From: Taeniopygia guttata | Lineage: Eukaryota > Chordata > Aves > Passeriformes > Estrildidae | Reading direction: 5' to 3' | Assembly: GCF_048771995.1 (NCBI RefSeq) | Contig: NC_133060.1 | Coordinates: 3,467,501 to 3,531,500, forward strand | DNA: 64,000 bases | Shown here: positions 47,424-57,400 of the stretch, piece after piece | Layout of the letters: each line of letters begins with the position of its first letter | Position numbering within the stretch: the stretch's first letter is position 1 | The notes under the pieces: generated by a model | The model's input: the letters and a program-made list of their open reading frames with translations, nothing else | Told to the model about the DNA's origin: nothing | Database searches by the model: none | Program-made: the position numbers and the translations under genes

Positions 47424-48592
47424 CTACTGAGCGGAGCAATGGATCTCTGCTGTCTCTTGGGCCAGGCAGGGCTCCTGCAGCCAAGAATGCTCAAAAAGGT
47501 CTTCCAGTGAGGGCCTGTCTGTGGGGTCCATGGATAAACACCACCTGATGAGGCACTGGCACTCTGCAGTGACAAACCAGACACGACCGCTCAGCGGGAC
47601 AAGGCTCCTGTCCACGCTCTCCCACATTCCTCGGTGCCCAGGCCACACTAGAAGTGCTCAGAGCTGCAGCCAAAAGCTTTCCGTTGATCCTCCCTTCCGG
47701 ATGAGAACAGCACAGAGGCACACGTGCCACCTCCTCCAGCTAAGCCCAGGAGATCAGCCTCCTCACTAGCTGCAGGAGCGGGGCGCTTATGTGCCAGCTG
47801 CCCCCTCCCAGCCCCATTCTTCCTCCCGAGCCTTGAAGGCACATCCCCACCTTGAGACACCCGGGGAGGGAAGAAGAGCTGGCCCCGGACGATGTCCTCG
47901 TTTGTGTGGAAAGGAAGGTGCCCACAGACCATGTCATAGAGCAGGATACCCAGGGACCAGATGGTGGCTGGCCGGCCATGGTAGCAGCCAAAGAGGATCC
48001 ACTCCAGTGGGCTGTATGGGACACAGGCACAGCTCATCAGGCTGATGCTGCTCCCTCCCTTCCTCCCTCCCAGCCAGCTCCCGTTCCACAACAGCCAGCC
48101 CCTGCCCTGCTGAAAAGTAACTTGGCTGCAGCCGGCTGAAGAAGATTTCCCCCTCCCTCTTCCCCCTCTGCCAGCAAAGGGGGAACCTCTGCTGCCTGGC
48201 TGGGCCCCAGCATTGGGCTCACCTGACATCCGTGTGTAGAACGTGTCCTGGAGGATCGTGCCGCACCCGAAGTCAATGAGCTTCGCCTCGCCCGTGGCCA
48301 GGTTGACGAGGACGTTCTGGGCCTTGATGTCGCGGTGCAGGACGCCGCGGCTGGAGCAGCGCCGCACGGCCTCCAGCCCCTGGCGGAACAGCCCCCGCGC
48401 CACGGGCTCCGTCAGGAACCCCCGCTCGGCCAGCGAGTACCAGAGGTCCTGGCAGCGCTGCGGACGCTCCGTGACCAGCGCGAAGCCGTCGGGCAGCTCG
48501 AACCAGCCCAGGAGCCGCACGATGCTGGGAAAGCCAGGGCACGACACCATCCACAGCAGCGCCAGCTCCAGGGGCACAGGGGCGCCGCTGTG
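47424..48592 (-). pseudogene. PIM1-like Ser/Thr kinase, N-lobe missing
   Basis: PIM kinases are constitutively active survival kinases; songbirds carry many PIM1-like copies. Minus-strand exons: 48592-48223 (APVPLELALLWMVS through HRDIKAQN, the catalytic loop, and LIDFGCGTILQDTFYT with the DFG motif), about 48015-47851 (SPLEWILFGCYHG, WSLGILLYDMVCGHLPF) and 47563-47424 (CQCLIRWCLSMDPTDRPSLE to stop TAG). Exons carrying the glycine loop and VAIK lysine were not found upstream. The middle exon has no acceptor in a phase matching the preceding donor (one base carried over); the usual residues before YSPPEW appear to be deleted, and the motif itself is SPLEW. Active-site residues of the C-lobe are intact, but the copy is probably not functional. 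Confidence 0.75.
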
Positions 48593-49111
48593 CTGCGGGG
48601 GAACCGCGATGCCCTCAGCGGGGCCGATGCTGCGCCGCGCCTCAGGCACCCCTGCCCGGCCCCAGCGCAGGAGGGGCAGGAGCTGCTCCAGCTGCTGGAG
48701 CTGATTGCCCTGAGATTCCCTGGGCAGTCCCTGGTGAGGCAGCTGGGCCCTGCAGCCCATGGAGGGCACGGAGGGCAGAGATGCACCTGCAGCGCCTGCA
48801 GGAGCCCGTGCCGGAGCAGGGGGATGCCTGAGCGGAGGCTGCGACCCCGTGAGAAACCTGTGCTGGAGCAGGGACCTGGCAGGGACCTGCAAACCCCTGG
48901 AGAGGAGCCCACGCTGGAGCAGGGCCCTGCCAGGACCTGTGAGCCCATGGAGGAGCGAGCCACGCTGCAGCAGTTTGTGGAGAACTGCTGTCCGTGGGAT
49001 GAACTCACTGTGGAGAAGTTCATGGAGAAGTGTCTCCAGGAGGGACCCCTGGCACAGCAGGGAACAACTCCTCTCCCCGAGCAGCAGGAGAAACAAGAGG
49101 GGATGAACTGA
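48593..49111 (+). CDS. unidentified ORF end, opposite strand to PIM1-like copy
   Basis: The plus strand is open here to a stop at 49109-49111. Its C-terminus is acidic and repetitive: KPVLEQGPGRDLQTPGEEP, then PTLEQGPARTCEPMEE, then FVENCCPWDELTVEKFMEKC. An imperfect repeat of about 20 residues with LEQGP is visible. The frame stays open upstream through antisense PIM sequence, so the true 5' limit is unknown and may be a splice acceptor. An AATAAA follows at 49243-49248, inside LTR-like sequence. I do not recognise the family. It could be a chance frame in GC-rich DNA. Confidence 0.35.
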   Translation: MRGNRDALSGADAAPRLRHPCPAPAQEGQELLQLLELIALRFPGQSLVRQLGPAAHGGHGGQRCTCSACRSPCRSRGMPERRLRPREKPVLEQGPGRDLQTPGEEPTLEQGPARTCEPMEERATLQQFVENCCPWDELTVEKFMEKCLQEGPLAQQGTTPLPEQQEKQEGMN

Positions 49112-49184
49112 CCTGAGCCCCCATTCCGTCTCCCTGCACCCACTGCGGGGGGAGGTAGAGCTGGGAAGGAGGGAGGGAAGGGCA

Positions 49185-49434
49185 GAAGGTGCTTTTTAAA
49201 GCTTTGTTTTACTTCTCACTATCCTGCCCTGATCCAGATAGCAATAAATTCCATTAATATCTCCAATTTTGAAAATGTTTTGCCCATGATGGCATTTGCT
49301 GAGTGATCTGTCCAAGTCCTTAGCTCAATCCATGAAGCCTTCATTCTGTTTTCTCTCTCCTGTCCACCTCTGGAGGGGAGTGAGAGAGCAGCTTTGGTGG
49401 GTGCCTGACATCCAGCCAGGGTGAACAGACAACA
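49185..49434 (+). mobile_element. 3' part of an avian ERVL-type LTR
   Basis: Contains tttttaaagctttgttttac, agcaataaattcc and, further on, cttagctcaatccatgaag, ggaggggagtgagagagcag and catccagccagggtgaac, the order seen at the 3' end of common avian ERVL-related LTRs. It supplies a poly(A) signal on the plus strand. Confidence 0.5.
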
Positions 49435-49582
49435 TTTCCTTTCCTTCATTCTTTCTTTCGTTCCAGAGCTCACTGTGAAGGGGTTGAGTGGGGCTTTGAT
49501 GGAGGGAGTGAAGGTGGTGGGGAGTGGTGGGAACAGGAGCCACAGGGACGAGGGACAGGCATCAGAGGGGCCTGGGCAGCTG

Positions 49583-49785
49583 TCAGGGGGCACAGCCTGT
49601 CCCCCTGGCACAGCAGCAGGGACAGGGGGCACGGCCTGTCCCCCTGGCCCAGCAGCAGGGGACAGGGGGCACGGCCTGTCCCCCTGGCCCAGCAGCAGGG
49701 GACAGGGGGCACGGCCTGTCCCCATGGCCCAGCAGCAGGGGACAGGGGGCATGGCCTGTCCCCCTGGCCCAGCAGCAGCCCCGTG
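49583..49785. repeat. 40-bp minisatellite, about 5 copies, hairpin-forming unit
   Basis: Unit agcagcaggggacagggggc followed by acggcctgtccccctggccc. Each unit holds the inverted repeat ggggacagg / cctgtcccc around an 8-nt loop. Confidence 0.9.
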
Positions 49786-50229
49786 CCCTGCCCAAGGCGC
49801 TCCCAGCAGGGGCTGGGCCCCAGAGGCAGGGAGAGACCCCAGTCCCGGGGCTGCGTTTCTGCCCCGTCCCCTGTCCAGCCCAGCCTGCCCCGTGTGCGCA
49901 GTGACCGCTGGCACGGGCTGCACTGGACACTGTGACCTGCTGGGGACACTGAGAGCTGCCCCGCTGTGACACTGATGATAAACATGTTGAGCTAAGACAA
50001 GGATGGGGACATGGGGGGATCTTGCAGGGGATGTGGGGGATGCTGTGTTTGAGGGACTTGAGGGTTCCTGGGAGGGACCTGGGAGTTGCTCAGGGCTTTG
50101 GGCACCCCAGGCTGAGCAGCTCCAGTTGCACTGGGAGACCCTGGTGGAGGTTCTGGGCAGCTGGTCAAGGACCCCCTGCCCTGGAACTGTCCCCATGTGC
50201 CCCCATCCCAACGCCTTGTCCCCCTGCAG
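49786..50229. other. GC-rich, no gene recognised
   Basis: Open in several frames by composition; no motif, splice pair or known repeat was identified. Confidence 0.35.
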
Positions 50230-50512
50230 TGGCTGCCCCATTCCTTACTCCCCTTCCATACTCCCCTTGCCCCTGCCTGTTCCCATGTCCCCCCGTCCCG
50301 TTCCCGTCCTGTTCCCATCCCAATCCGGACCCCATTCTCGATCCCTGTACCGTATTCCCTGTCCCTGTCCCCATTCCCAGTCCCATTCCCTGTCCCCATT
50401 CCCCTTCCCTGTCCCCATTCCCTGTCTCTGTCACCACTCCCAGTCCCTGTCTCCATTCCCATTCCCCATTCCCTGTGCCCATTCCCATTCCCTGTCCCCA
50501 TTCCCGGTGAGA
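50230..50512. repeat. C/T-rich tandem repeat (ccctgtccccattcc-like)
   Basis: Strongly strand-asymmetric repeats built from ttcccattccctgtcccc units (complement GGGGACAGGGAATGGGAA). The G-rich strand has many runs of three or more G. Confidence 0.9.
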
Positions 50513-51165
50513 CATTAATTTGGAAGAATTAAGAATTTTAGGAAAGTTAAGATGATAGTTAAATTAGATGTTGCTGACTCAGCGGAAGTAGATAAATGGA
50601 CTTTGTTCATAGTTAACAGTAGCTGGATCTTAGATAAGATATCCAGGATCTATTAACTCATTGCTTGTCAGCTTTATGTTTGGGTAGCTGTGCTTATCAT
50701 GAGAAACAGAATGTGACAAACAGATTTCAGGGACACAAAAACAGTTGCAGACTTCCCCTACTTTAGGAATCCATTAAGCACAGGAAAACGGCAAGGATTC
50801 ATTTGTCACGTGTGCATGGGAAAGGCAGAAAGGTCAGAACGAGGAAGACTTATTTTACTTCTTCATTTTGGAGACCCCTCCCCAAAATGGACCCCCGACT
50901 CATTTCAGGGAACAGAACTACACATGCTTAATAGCCTTTCTGCCAATTAGCATATGAAGCAGAGCAGAGGAAGTGACAGGGATATGAATATGCATTCATA
51001 TTTTGTGTATTCAAGACTTCTGTCAATAAAAAAGCTTTGTAATACCTGTGATTTTTGCAGTGTGAATTAGGGAATTGTCCCAGGTACTGCCCGGCTGTCT
51101 CAATAAATATACACTTTCTAACTTTAAACTCTTAGAGAGTTTTTGTCTGTCTCAGTTGGATATCG
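50513..51165 (+). mobile_element. probable solo LTR
   Basis: An AT-rich segment with AATAAA at about 51023 and 51103, ending ggctgtctcaataaatatac, then tttgtctgtctca, as in avian ERV LTR U5 ends. The start near tgagacattaatttggaag is tentative, and no target duplication was confirmed. Confidence 0.45.
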
Positions 51166-52221
51166 ATATTAGATCGATATTCATATTTTAGTAAATCATT
51201 GTCTTAAAGAAGTCCTAGTATGTGTATATGTCTTTTCTTAATATTCTAGTAATTCTTCTTGCATTGCTTCAAGATAAACTGGTATGATTCAAAGAATATC
51301 CACTGAGGTACACATAGAACATGGATTTATCATAAGCAAATTGCAGTTGCAAAGTTTTTTCACTGAAATTCTGCCACTTGTCATCTATTTAAAAGTTAAA
51401 GGTCAGCTATTAAAGTCAATAAAAAAATTTCTAACTTCTAACAAAGGGAAAAGAATATATGGTTTGCACTAGATAAAAGAGAAATACAGAAAATATCTCC
51501 CAAACAAGTTCCTTGCTCTGATCAAAACATCTCCCAATCAAGTTCTTCGCCCTGAACCTGGCTGGTAAAGAAAAATTTTATCAGTAAGCCTGGATGAAAC
51601 TTTGAATAAGTTACTAGTATTCAAAATCCATGTTCTCTTCCTATTATTATTTATTATACAAAGAAAAAAGGGGAAAGGGGTTGGATTGAGGGTACACCCT
51701 CCTCCCCTCTGAGTCTGTTCTCATGTTTTACAATAAATCCTACAATAGTACAATACAGCTGCCTAAAATATGGACACTGGAAACCACAGACAACATTACA
51801 AATGATCACCTGCCTCATGGACAGTTCATAGATGGACTTGATTTGTTTCCAAATTATTTCTCATGTTTACAAACAGTTTTTCTGTTTACAGACTGTTTTC
51901 TGCGAGTTTGGTTTTTCTCCAAGGGATCAAGTGCTTAAAGATTGTTTTTTAAAATTGTGTTTTTCTCTAAGGGCTAAATGGGCTCAGGGTTAAATAGCTT
52001 TCTGCTTTTAGAGATAAGTTCAATTTGTAACCGAGAAGCATTATGTCTGTGGCCTGAGTTCTCCCCTAACAGTTCCTGGAGGGGAATGCTGCAGCTCCAG
52101 TGTAAATTAGATGCACGCTGTCCTCTGTCACCATGTTTGCAAAGGGCCCTTGCAGATGGGTGACAGAGAACAATACACAGAATTTTATAAAGAAAAGAAG
52201 GGTGAGATGTTACCATGATTG
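51166..52221. other. no gene recognised
   Basis: AT-rich sequence with only short frames. It is the inner flank of the right inverted-repeat arm and has no counterpart next to the left arm. Confidence 0.4.
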
Positions 52222-52460
52222 ACAGGGCTCTTGACCAATCAAATATCTCCCAAAACTGCAGGCATCTCATGGGCCAGAACCTGAAGGGGCGTGGAGCTCA
52301 AACCAATGAGAGCTTCCAGGCCTGGTCTTTCAAATGCCCTGTGTGAGGGGGGGCTTGGGAAATAGAATCTCTCTGTTGCCCCATGAACTCGGGAGGAGCA
52401 GTCTTTGTCTCCTGTGCCCTCGCTGCCCCACCAGACCAAAGAGATGTTCACCAGGGCCCT
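52222..52460 (+). mobile_element. LTR-like remnant at inner edge of right arm
   Basis: Mirror of 12400-12632. Here the sequence continues inward as ordinary spacer without a provirus. Confidence 0.4.
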
Positions 52461-52859
52461 CCCTGTTTGTGGCTGTCCAGTGCCGAGCTGAGCAGGCAGC
52501 CAGTTGTGTTTGCACGTGAGCTGCCACAGGAAGACACACAGCAGCTGGAGATTTGAATAGCAGGGCTTGGGCCAATCCTTTTTCTTTTAGAGTGCAAGAA
52601 AGACGCAAAAGCACAAGGAAACATGACAGTGTTTCGGTAGATTCTCTTTGTCCTGTGAAGTTGAGTAGCTGTTGGTGTTTCTGTGCTGCTGCTAATCCCT
52701 TCCATGAAAGAATCATTCCGGGAAGGAGCAACAACATCTGACACGCACCAAGTGTTGCCACCAGCTGCTCCAGGTGCTGCTACCAACAGCCCCTGTAGGA
52801 CGGAGCACAGCCCCCAATGCACACCAAAAGCCAGGGAATCTCAGGAAAATGGGAAAATG
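52461..52859. other. unassigned sequence conserved in both arms
   Basis: Mirror of 12011-12399, including the 143-codon open frame on the minus strand (52761-52330). No domain recognised. Confidence 0.3.
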
Positions 52860-53195
52860 GACAAGACAAACGCAGATCTGAACCAATGTGGTTAATCAAA
52901 CGTTCTCCGTTTATTCGAGATAAGATGGTAGTTTATATAAGCTTCTACATAGTTTACAGAAACAAAGGCACTCTGATTGCTAGGCTAACAATGTTTACCT
53001 TTTCCTTAAAGTGGCTTGAGCCTTACACTATAAACGTATACTAATTCACACCCAGACAGCCCAGTGGTCCCCGTCACACCTTAATACTATTTCTATCTGT
53101 GCCCCAAGCTCTGAATTTCTAACTGCGTCAGAGGCTTGAAGGCCTCACAAGGCCCAAATCTGGGGCCTAGGCTGGAGTAGCTCAAATCTCATAAC
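52860..53195 (-). mobile_element. LTR-like sequence (right arm)
   Basis: Mirror of 11660-12010 with the same TATA-like, AATAAA and U5-like blocks on the minus strand. Confidence 0.45.
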
Positions 53196-53710
53196 TCATG
53201 TCCTCTTTCTCTGAAAAATGCTGCAACACACACCAGCTTTGGCTGCCCTCTGGCAGAGAAGCCCTTTTGGGGCACAGGTTTCTGGGGCAGCAGACGGGCA
53301 CCGGTGCTGCCAGGGCTCGGGGGAACTCTGCTTCGGCGGGGACTGTGCCTCAGCGGCTGATGTCAGCGCTCCCCGGGCCCCAGGCTCAGAGCAGCATTCC
53401 TGCCCTGGCCCACACGTTCCTGGTCTGTGTCACACGGCCGTGCTTAGGATGGCCACCATGTGGGACGTGTCCCGAGGAGGCCGTGCCAGCTTCTGTGCTA
53501 GGCCCCGTGCCCTTCCCGCCGCGGCTGCGTCGGCAGCCCTGGGGGCTCCTGCTGCTCTGAGCCCGCAGAGCAGGGCAGCGTTTGCTGATGGTCTGAGCCG
53601 TTCCTAAAGATCCTGTTGGGCTGTCTGACACACCTGGGGCAAGGCATTCCTTCCAACCTGGGCCACTCTGGGGGGCTGGGGGTGGCCCCAGGGCAGGTGG
53701 CAGTGCATGC

Positions 53711-54035
53711 AAGGGCCCTTTGTGACATGATGCAGCATGGTCACCGTGGAATGGAACGGGACAGGGTATCCAAGGGCCCTTTGTGACACGGTGCAGCATG
53801 GTCACCATGGAATGGAACGGGACAGGGTATCCAAGGGCCCTTTGTGACACGGTGCAGCATGGTCACCGTGGAATGGAACGGGACAGGGTATCCAAGGGCC
53901 CTTTGTGACACGGTGCAGCATGGTCACCGTGGAATGGAACGGGACAGGGTATCCAAGGGCCCTTTGTGACATTATGCAGCATGGTCACCGTGGAATGGAA
54001 CGGGACAGGGTATCCAAGGGCCCTTTGTGACATGC
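53711..54035. repeat. 61-bp tandem repeat, about 6 copies (right arm)
   Basis: Units start aagggccctttgtgacac at 53711, 53772, 53833, 53894, 53955 and 54016. The left arm has only about three. Confidence 0.95.
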
Positions 54036-54455
54036 TGTGGCATAGGTGTTGGCAGTGACAAGGCCACTCCACAGTGCTCTGTGCACGCGACGAGACAGGA
54101 CGGAGAGAGCGGTGCTGTAAGGAGCATTAGCACAGCCACTCGTTCCTTGCTGACCCGGAGCTTTCCCGAGGTATTACTCCTGCAGGTGAGCTTGTGGCCA
54201 GACCAGAGCACTTGGTGACCCCTGGCCTTCCCAAGGCATCTCTTCTGCAGCTGCCCTCGAGGGCAGACCGTGGCATTTGCTTTGCACTGTCCTTGACAGG
54301 AGTCTCCTGTCCTTGTGGCTGGAGCCCCCAAGACCAGAGTGCAGGACTTGCTGTCCTGTAGCCTTGCCAAGACTTCACTCTTGCAGGTGCCCTCAAGGCA
54401 CGACTGCAGCACTTGCTGACTCGGACCTTTTCCTTTTCACCTTCTGCAAGTAGCC
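54036..54455. other. 5' flank of right MROH gene
   Basis: Mirror of 10587-10999; GC-rich with degenerate repeated phrases. Probable promoter or 5' untranslated region, without a recognisable core element. Confidence 0.35.
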
Positions 54456-57400
54456 ATGAATCCAGGCAGTGACGTAGAGCACAGACCTGCGAGCGTGCCC
54501 AAGCTGGCCTGGGGGAAGGAGGAGAAAGAAGGCCCTGGAGCTTCCCCAGCACAGCAGCCTGAAGAGGTGGAGCAGTTCCAGCCACTGCAGAAGGGTGAGT
54601 GGCAGAGCTGGGCCACAGGGCTGGTGCCTGCAGCCAGCTTGGCCCCATGCCATGCCATGCCATGCCATGCCATGCCATGCCATGCCATGCCATGCCATGC
54701 CATGCCATGCCATGCCATCCCATCCCATCCCATCCCATCCCATCCCATCCCATCCCCTGGGGCCATGCCCATGGACAGGATGGAATAGGGGCCGGGCAGA
54801 CACCCCACAGCCGTGCTCCATGCCCTGGGGCGTCGCGGGGCTGTCCCTGCCTGGGCAGCGCAGGGCTGGGCTGTGTTCTCCGGCCTCTCCCGCAGCCCCT
54901 CAGCTCGGGCTGCGCTCGCTCTTTGCCAGGTGCAGCCGTGCAGCGCACACGAGAGCAGGAACGCACCCGTGGCCGCTTCCGCAGAACAGCGCAGGTACCT
55001 GCAGCCATCCCCACCTGGGCTGGGCCTGCTGGCACTGCTCAGCCCAGCACTGTGCTCGGAGCACTCCATGCAACATCCCGGGCTTCTTGCCCTTCTGCTA
55101 CAGATGGTTTGCAAATTCATGAAGAGGATTCGGGAGGAAGAGAGCAGCGTCGTGGGCACTGTGGTCAGAGCGTACTCTCCCATCTTCAAAACCAAGACCA
55201 GTGCTGCCCTGCTGGATATGCTTGTGGAGGAGGGTCCTTCCAGCCCAAAGCAAGTGAGCAGCCTGTGGCCTGGCTTTTCTCCTCCCAGCAGTTACGTGGC
55301 CTCCCAAGCCACGCCTGCTGCTCCCTGGAAGCCTTTGAGGCTGTGGCAGTGTGGTGGCAAGGGAAGCACTTCTCTGGGGCAGCTGGGCACATTCCTTCCT
55401 CTGGCAGCTTTCCAAGTCTCCCCTGCCTTCTCCAGGTGCCGGCCATGGTGAGGTACATCCACCAGTGGCTGGTGGCCAATGAGTTTCCTGAGTACAATCT
55501 GTACAGGCCCCTTCTGGATCTGACAGAGGCACAGCCCTCTGACGTGGTGATGGCTCTCCTGCGTGTGGCCCCAGTGTGTGACAGGTACGGGGCCCACCTG
55601 CCCAGAGGGCTCAGCAGCCCTTCACCCTGTACAGCCTGTCCCAGGTGTCTGACAAACAGAGAATTCAAAGGCCCTCTGGCTGCTCCCTTTGCCAGCCCTG
55701 GCCCCTGCCAGCCCCCCAGCGCGCTGCCATGCTTCCCCCCTGCCCCTCAGGGGCCAGTCCCCACAGGGCTGGGCTGCCTGCGTGCTGCCAGTGAGGGGCA
55801 GTGGGCAGAGGCAGGGCTGGCAGAGCAGCTCAGCTCCCCGCTGCCACCCAGGCCACGCTGCTGTGTCCCAGACTCCTCTGAGACAGAGCTCTGACCCCAC
55901 AGAGCTGCTTTGGCCATGTGGAAGAGCATCATGTGCTCGCCCAGGACTGCAGAGCCGGCCATGCTCGTACTCCTCGAGGTGCTGGGGCGCTGGCCAGAGC
56001 ACAGCACGTGCACCTCCGATGGGGACCACACGGCTGTCCTTGCCCTGGCTGTAAGTTTCTGCCTTTGCTGGCCCCAAGGCCACCCCTCCAGCAGCTCTCC
56101 ATCCTCCCTCCCCCACGGCGTCTCCCTGCCTCAGGCGCTGGGCTGAAACCTGGCCTCGGGACAGCTTCAGGGCCACCAGGCCCGGTGCTCCCCCTTCGGT
56201 GCTCCCCCTGCGTCTCTCCGGGCCTCTCCCTCCCGTACTGGGCCCTGCCACATGGACACCTCGGCACTGAGCGCTGTCTCGGGCTGCGCTGTCTCGGGCT
56301 GCTCTGTCCTTTGCAGGCAACCGTGGTGATGTGGAAGATCCTCCAGCTGCCCTGTGTGCCACATGTAGTCACCGTGTGTTTCCCCTGCCTCTTTGTGCAT
56401 CTGCTCTTCCAAGTGCTCTTCAGCACTCTGGATATGCCAGAGGAGGTCGATACCTTCTGGGAGGGATGCCAGCAGCAACATGGCCTTGCCACCAACCCCA
56501 GCAGGTGCTCCATGCCAGTCCTCCTGTCCTTGCCACATCCCTGGGCAGGGGCCAGTGCCCCCAGCGTGACCTGGGCTTTGCTCTGCGCACAGCTTTGCAG
56601 AGCAGACCCTGAAGGCCCTGCTCTGCCGACTGCACTATGAGGATGTGGTGGTGGCCATGGAAGACAAGGGTGGCTGGGACACACTGCTCTGTGCTGACAC
56701 CCACCACTGTGCTGTGGGCGTGCTGGCCAGGTGAGACCCCCTGCTCCCCACCTGTCCCCGGCATGTGTGCCCTGCGCCCCAGGTGCCCCACACAGTCCCC
56801 GTGGCCGTGGGCCAGAAGGCCTTGTCACCAAGGGACGGCCAAGGAGGCTGCAAAAGGCTGGGAGAGGAGCGTGCCCAAGAGCAGCAACCTCCCAGAGGGC
56901 TCAGCTGCCCCTTGCAGGGTGCTGGAGAAAGGCCAGACCTCGGGGAGGCAGTCCTGGGAGAGGATTGCCCCCACTGGCTCAGGGGTTTGGCTCCTATTTC
57001 CTCCTGTCAGAGAAATGCGCCGCGCATCCGAAGCCGTGTGTTCCGTGATTGCATTCCAGCTGCTCGGGCTGCTCAGCAAAGACACGCCATGCCGGGATTT
57101 GGCCGCCCTGGCGTTCCTTGTGGAGGTGAGCCTGAAGGCCAGCGCTGCCTCGCTCAGCTGCCTCCCGGCTCTCTGCCCTCTCTTGGCCGCAGTGCCTGGG
57201 ACGGAGCCCGCGCCCTGTGCTGCTGCCTGGGCCCGGCCCTGTGCGGTTCTGGGCTCCCGCCGGCCGCTCCCCCGTCACTGCCCTGTGCCTTTCAGGTCCT
57301 GGAGCGCCTGAACCTGAGTGAATGCCGTGACAGCGTCCTGGAGTTCTTGTCAAAGAACCTGCAGAGCGAGTGCAGGGGGAGGCGTCGCTTGGCACTCAGA

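Noticed and set aside
48600-49096. N-terminal extension of the PIM1-like frame on the minus strand
   Set aside because: The frame is open but has no glycine loop or catalytic lysine. An acceptor (cccccgcag) lies at the start of recognisable PIM sequence, so the upstream part is probably not PIM coding.
49470-50532. Several long proline- or glycine-rich frames
   Set aside because: They are translations of GC-rich minisatellites and the C/T tract, open in multiple frames on both strands.
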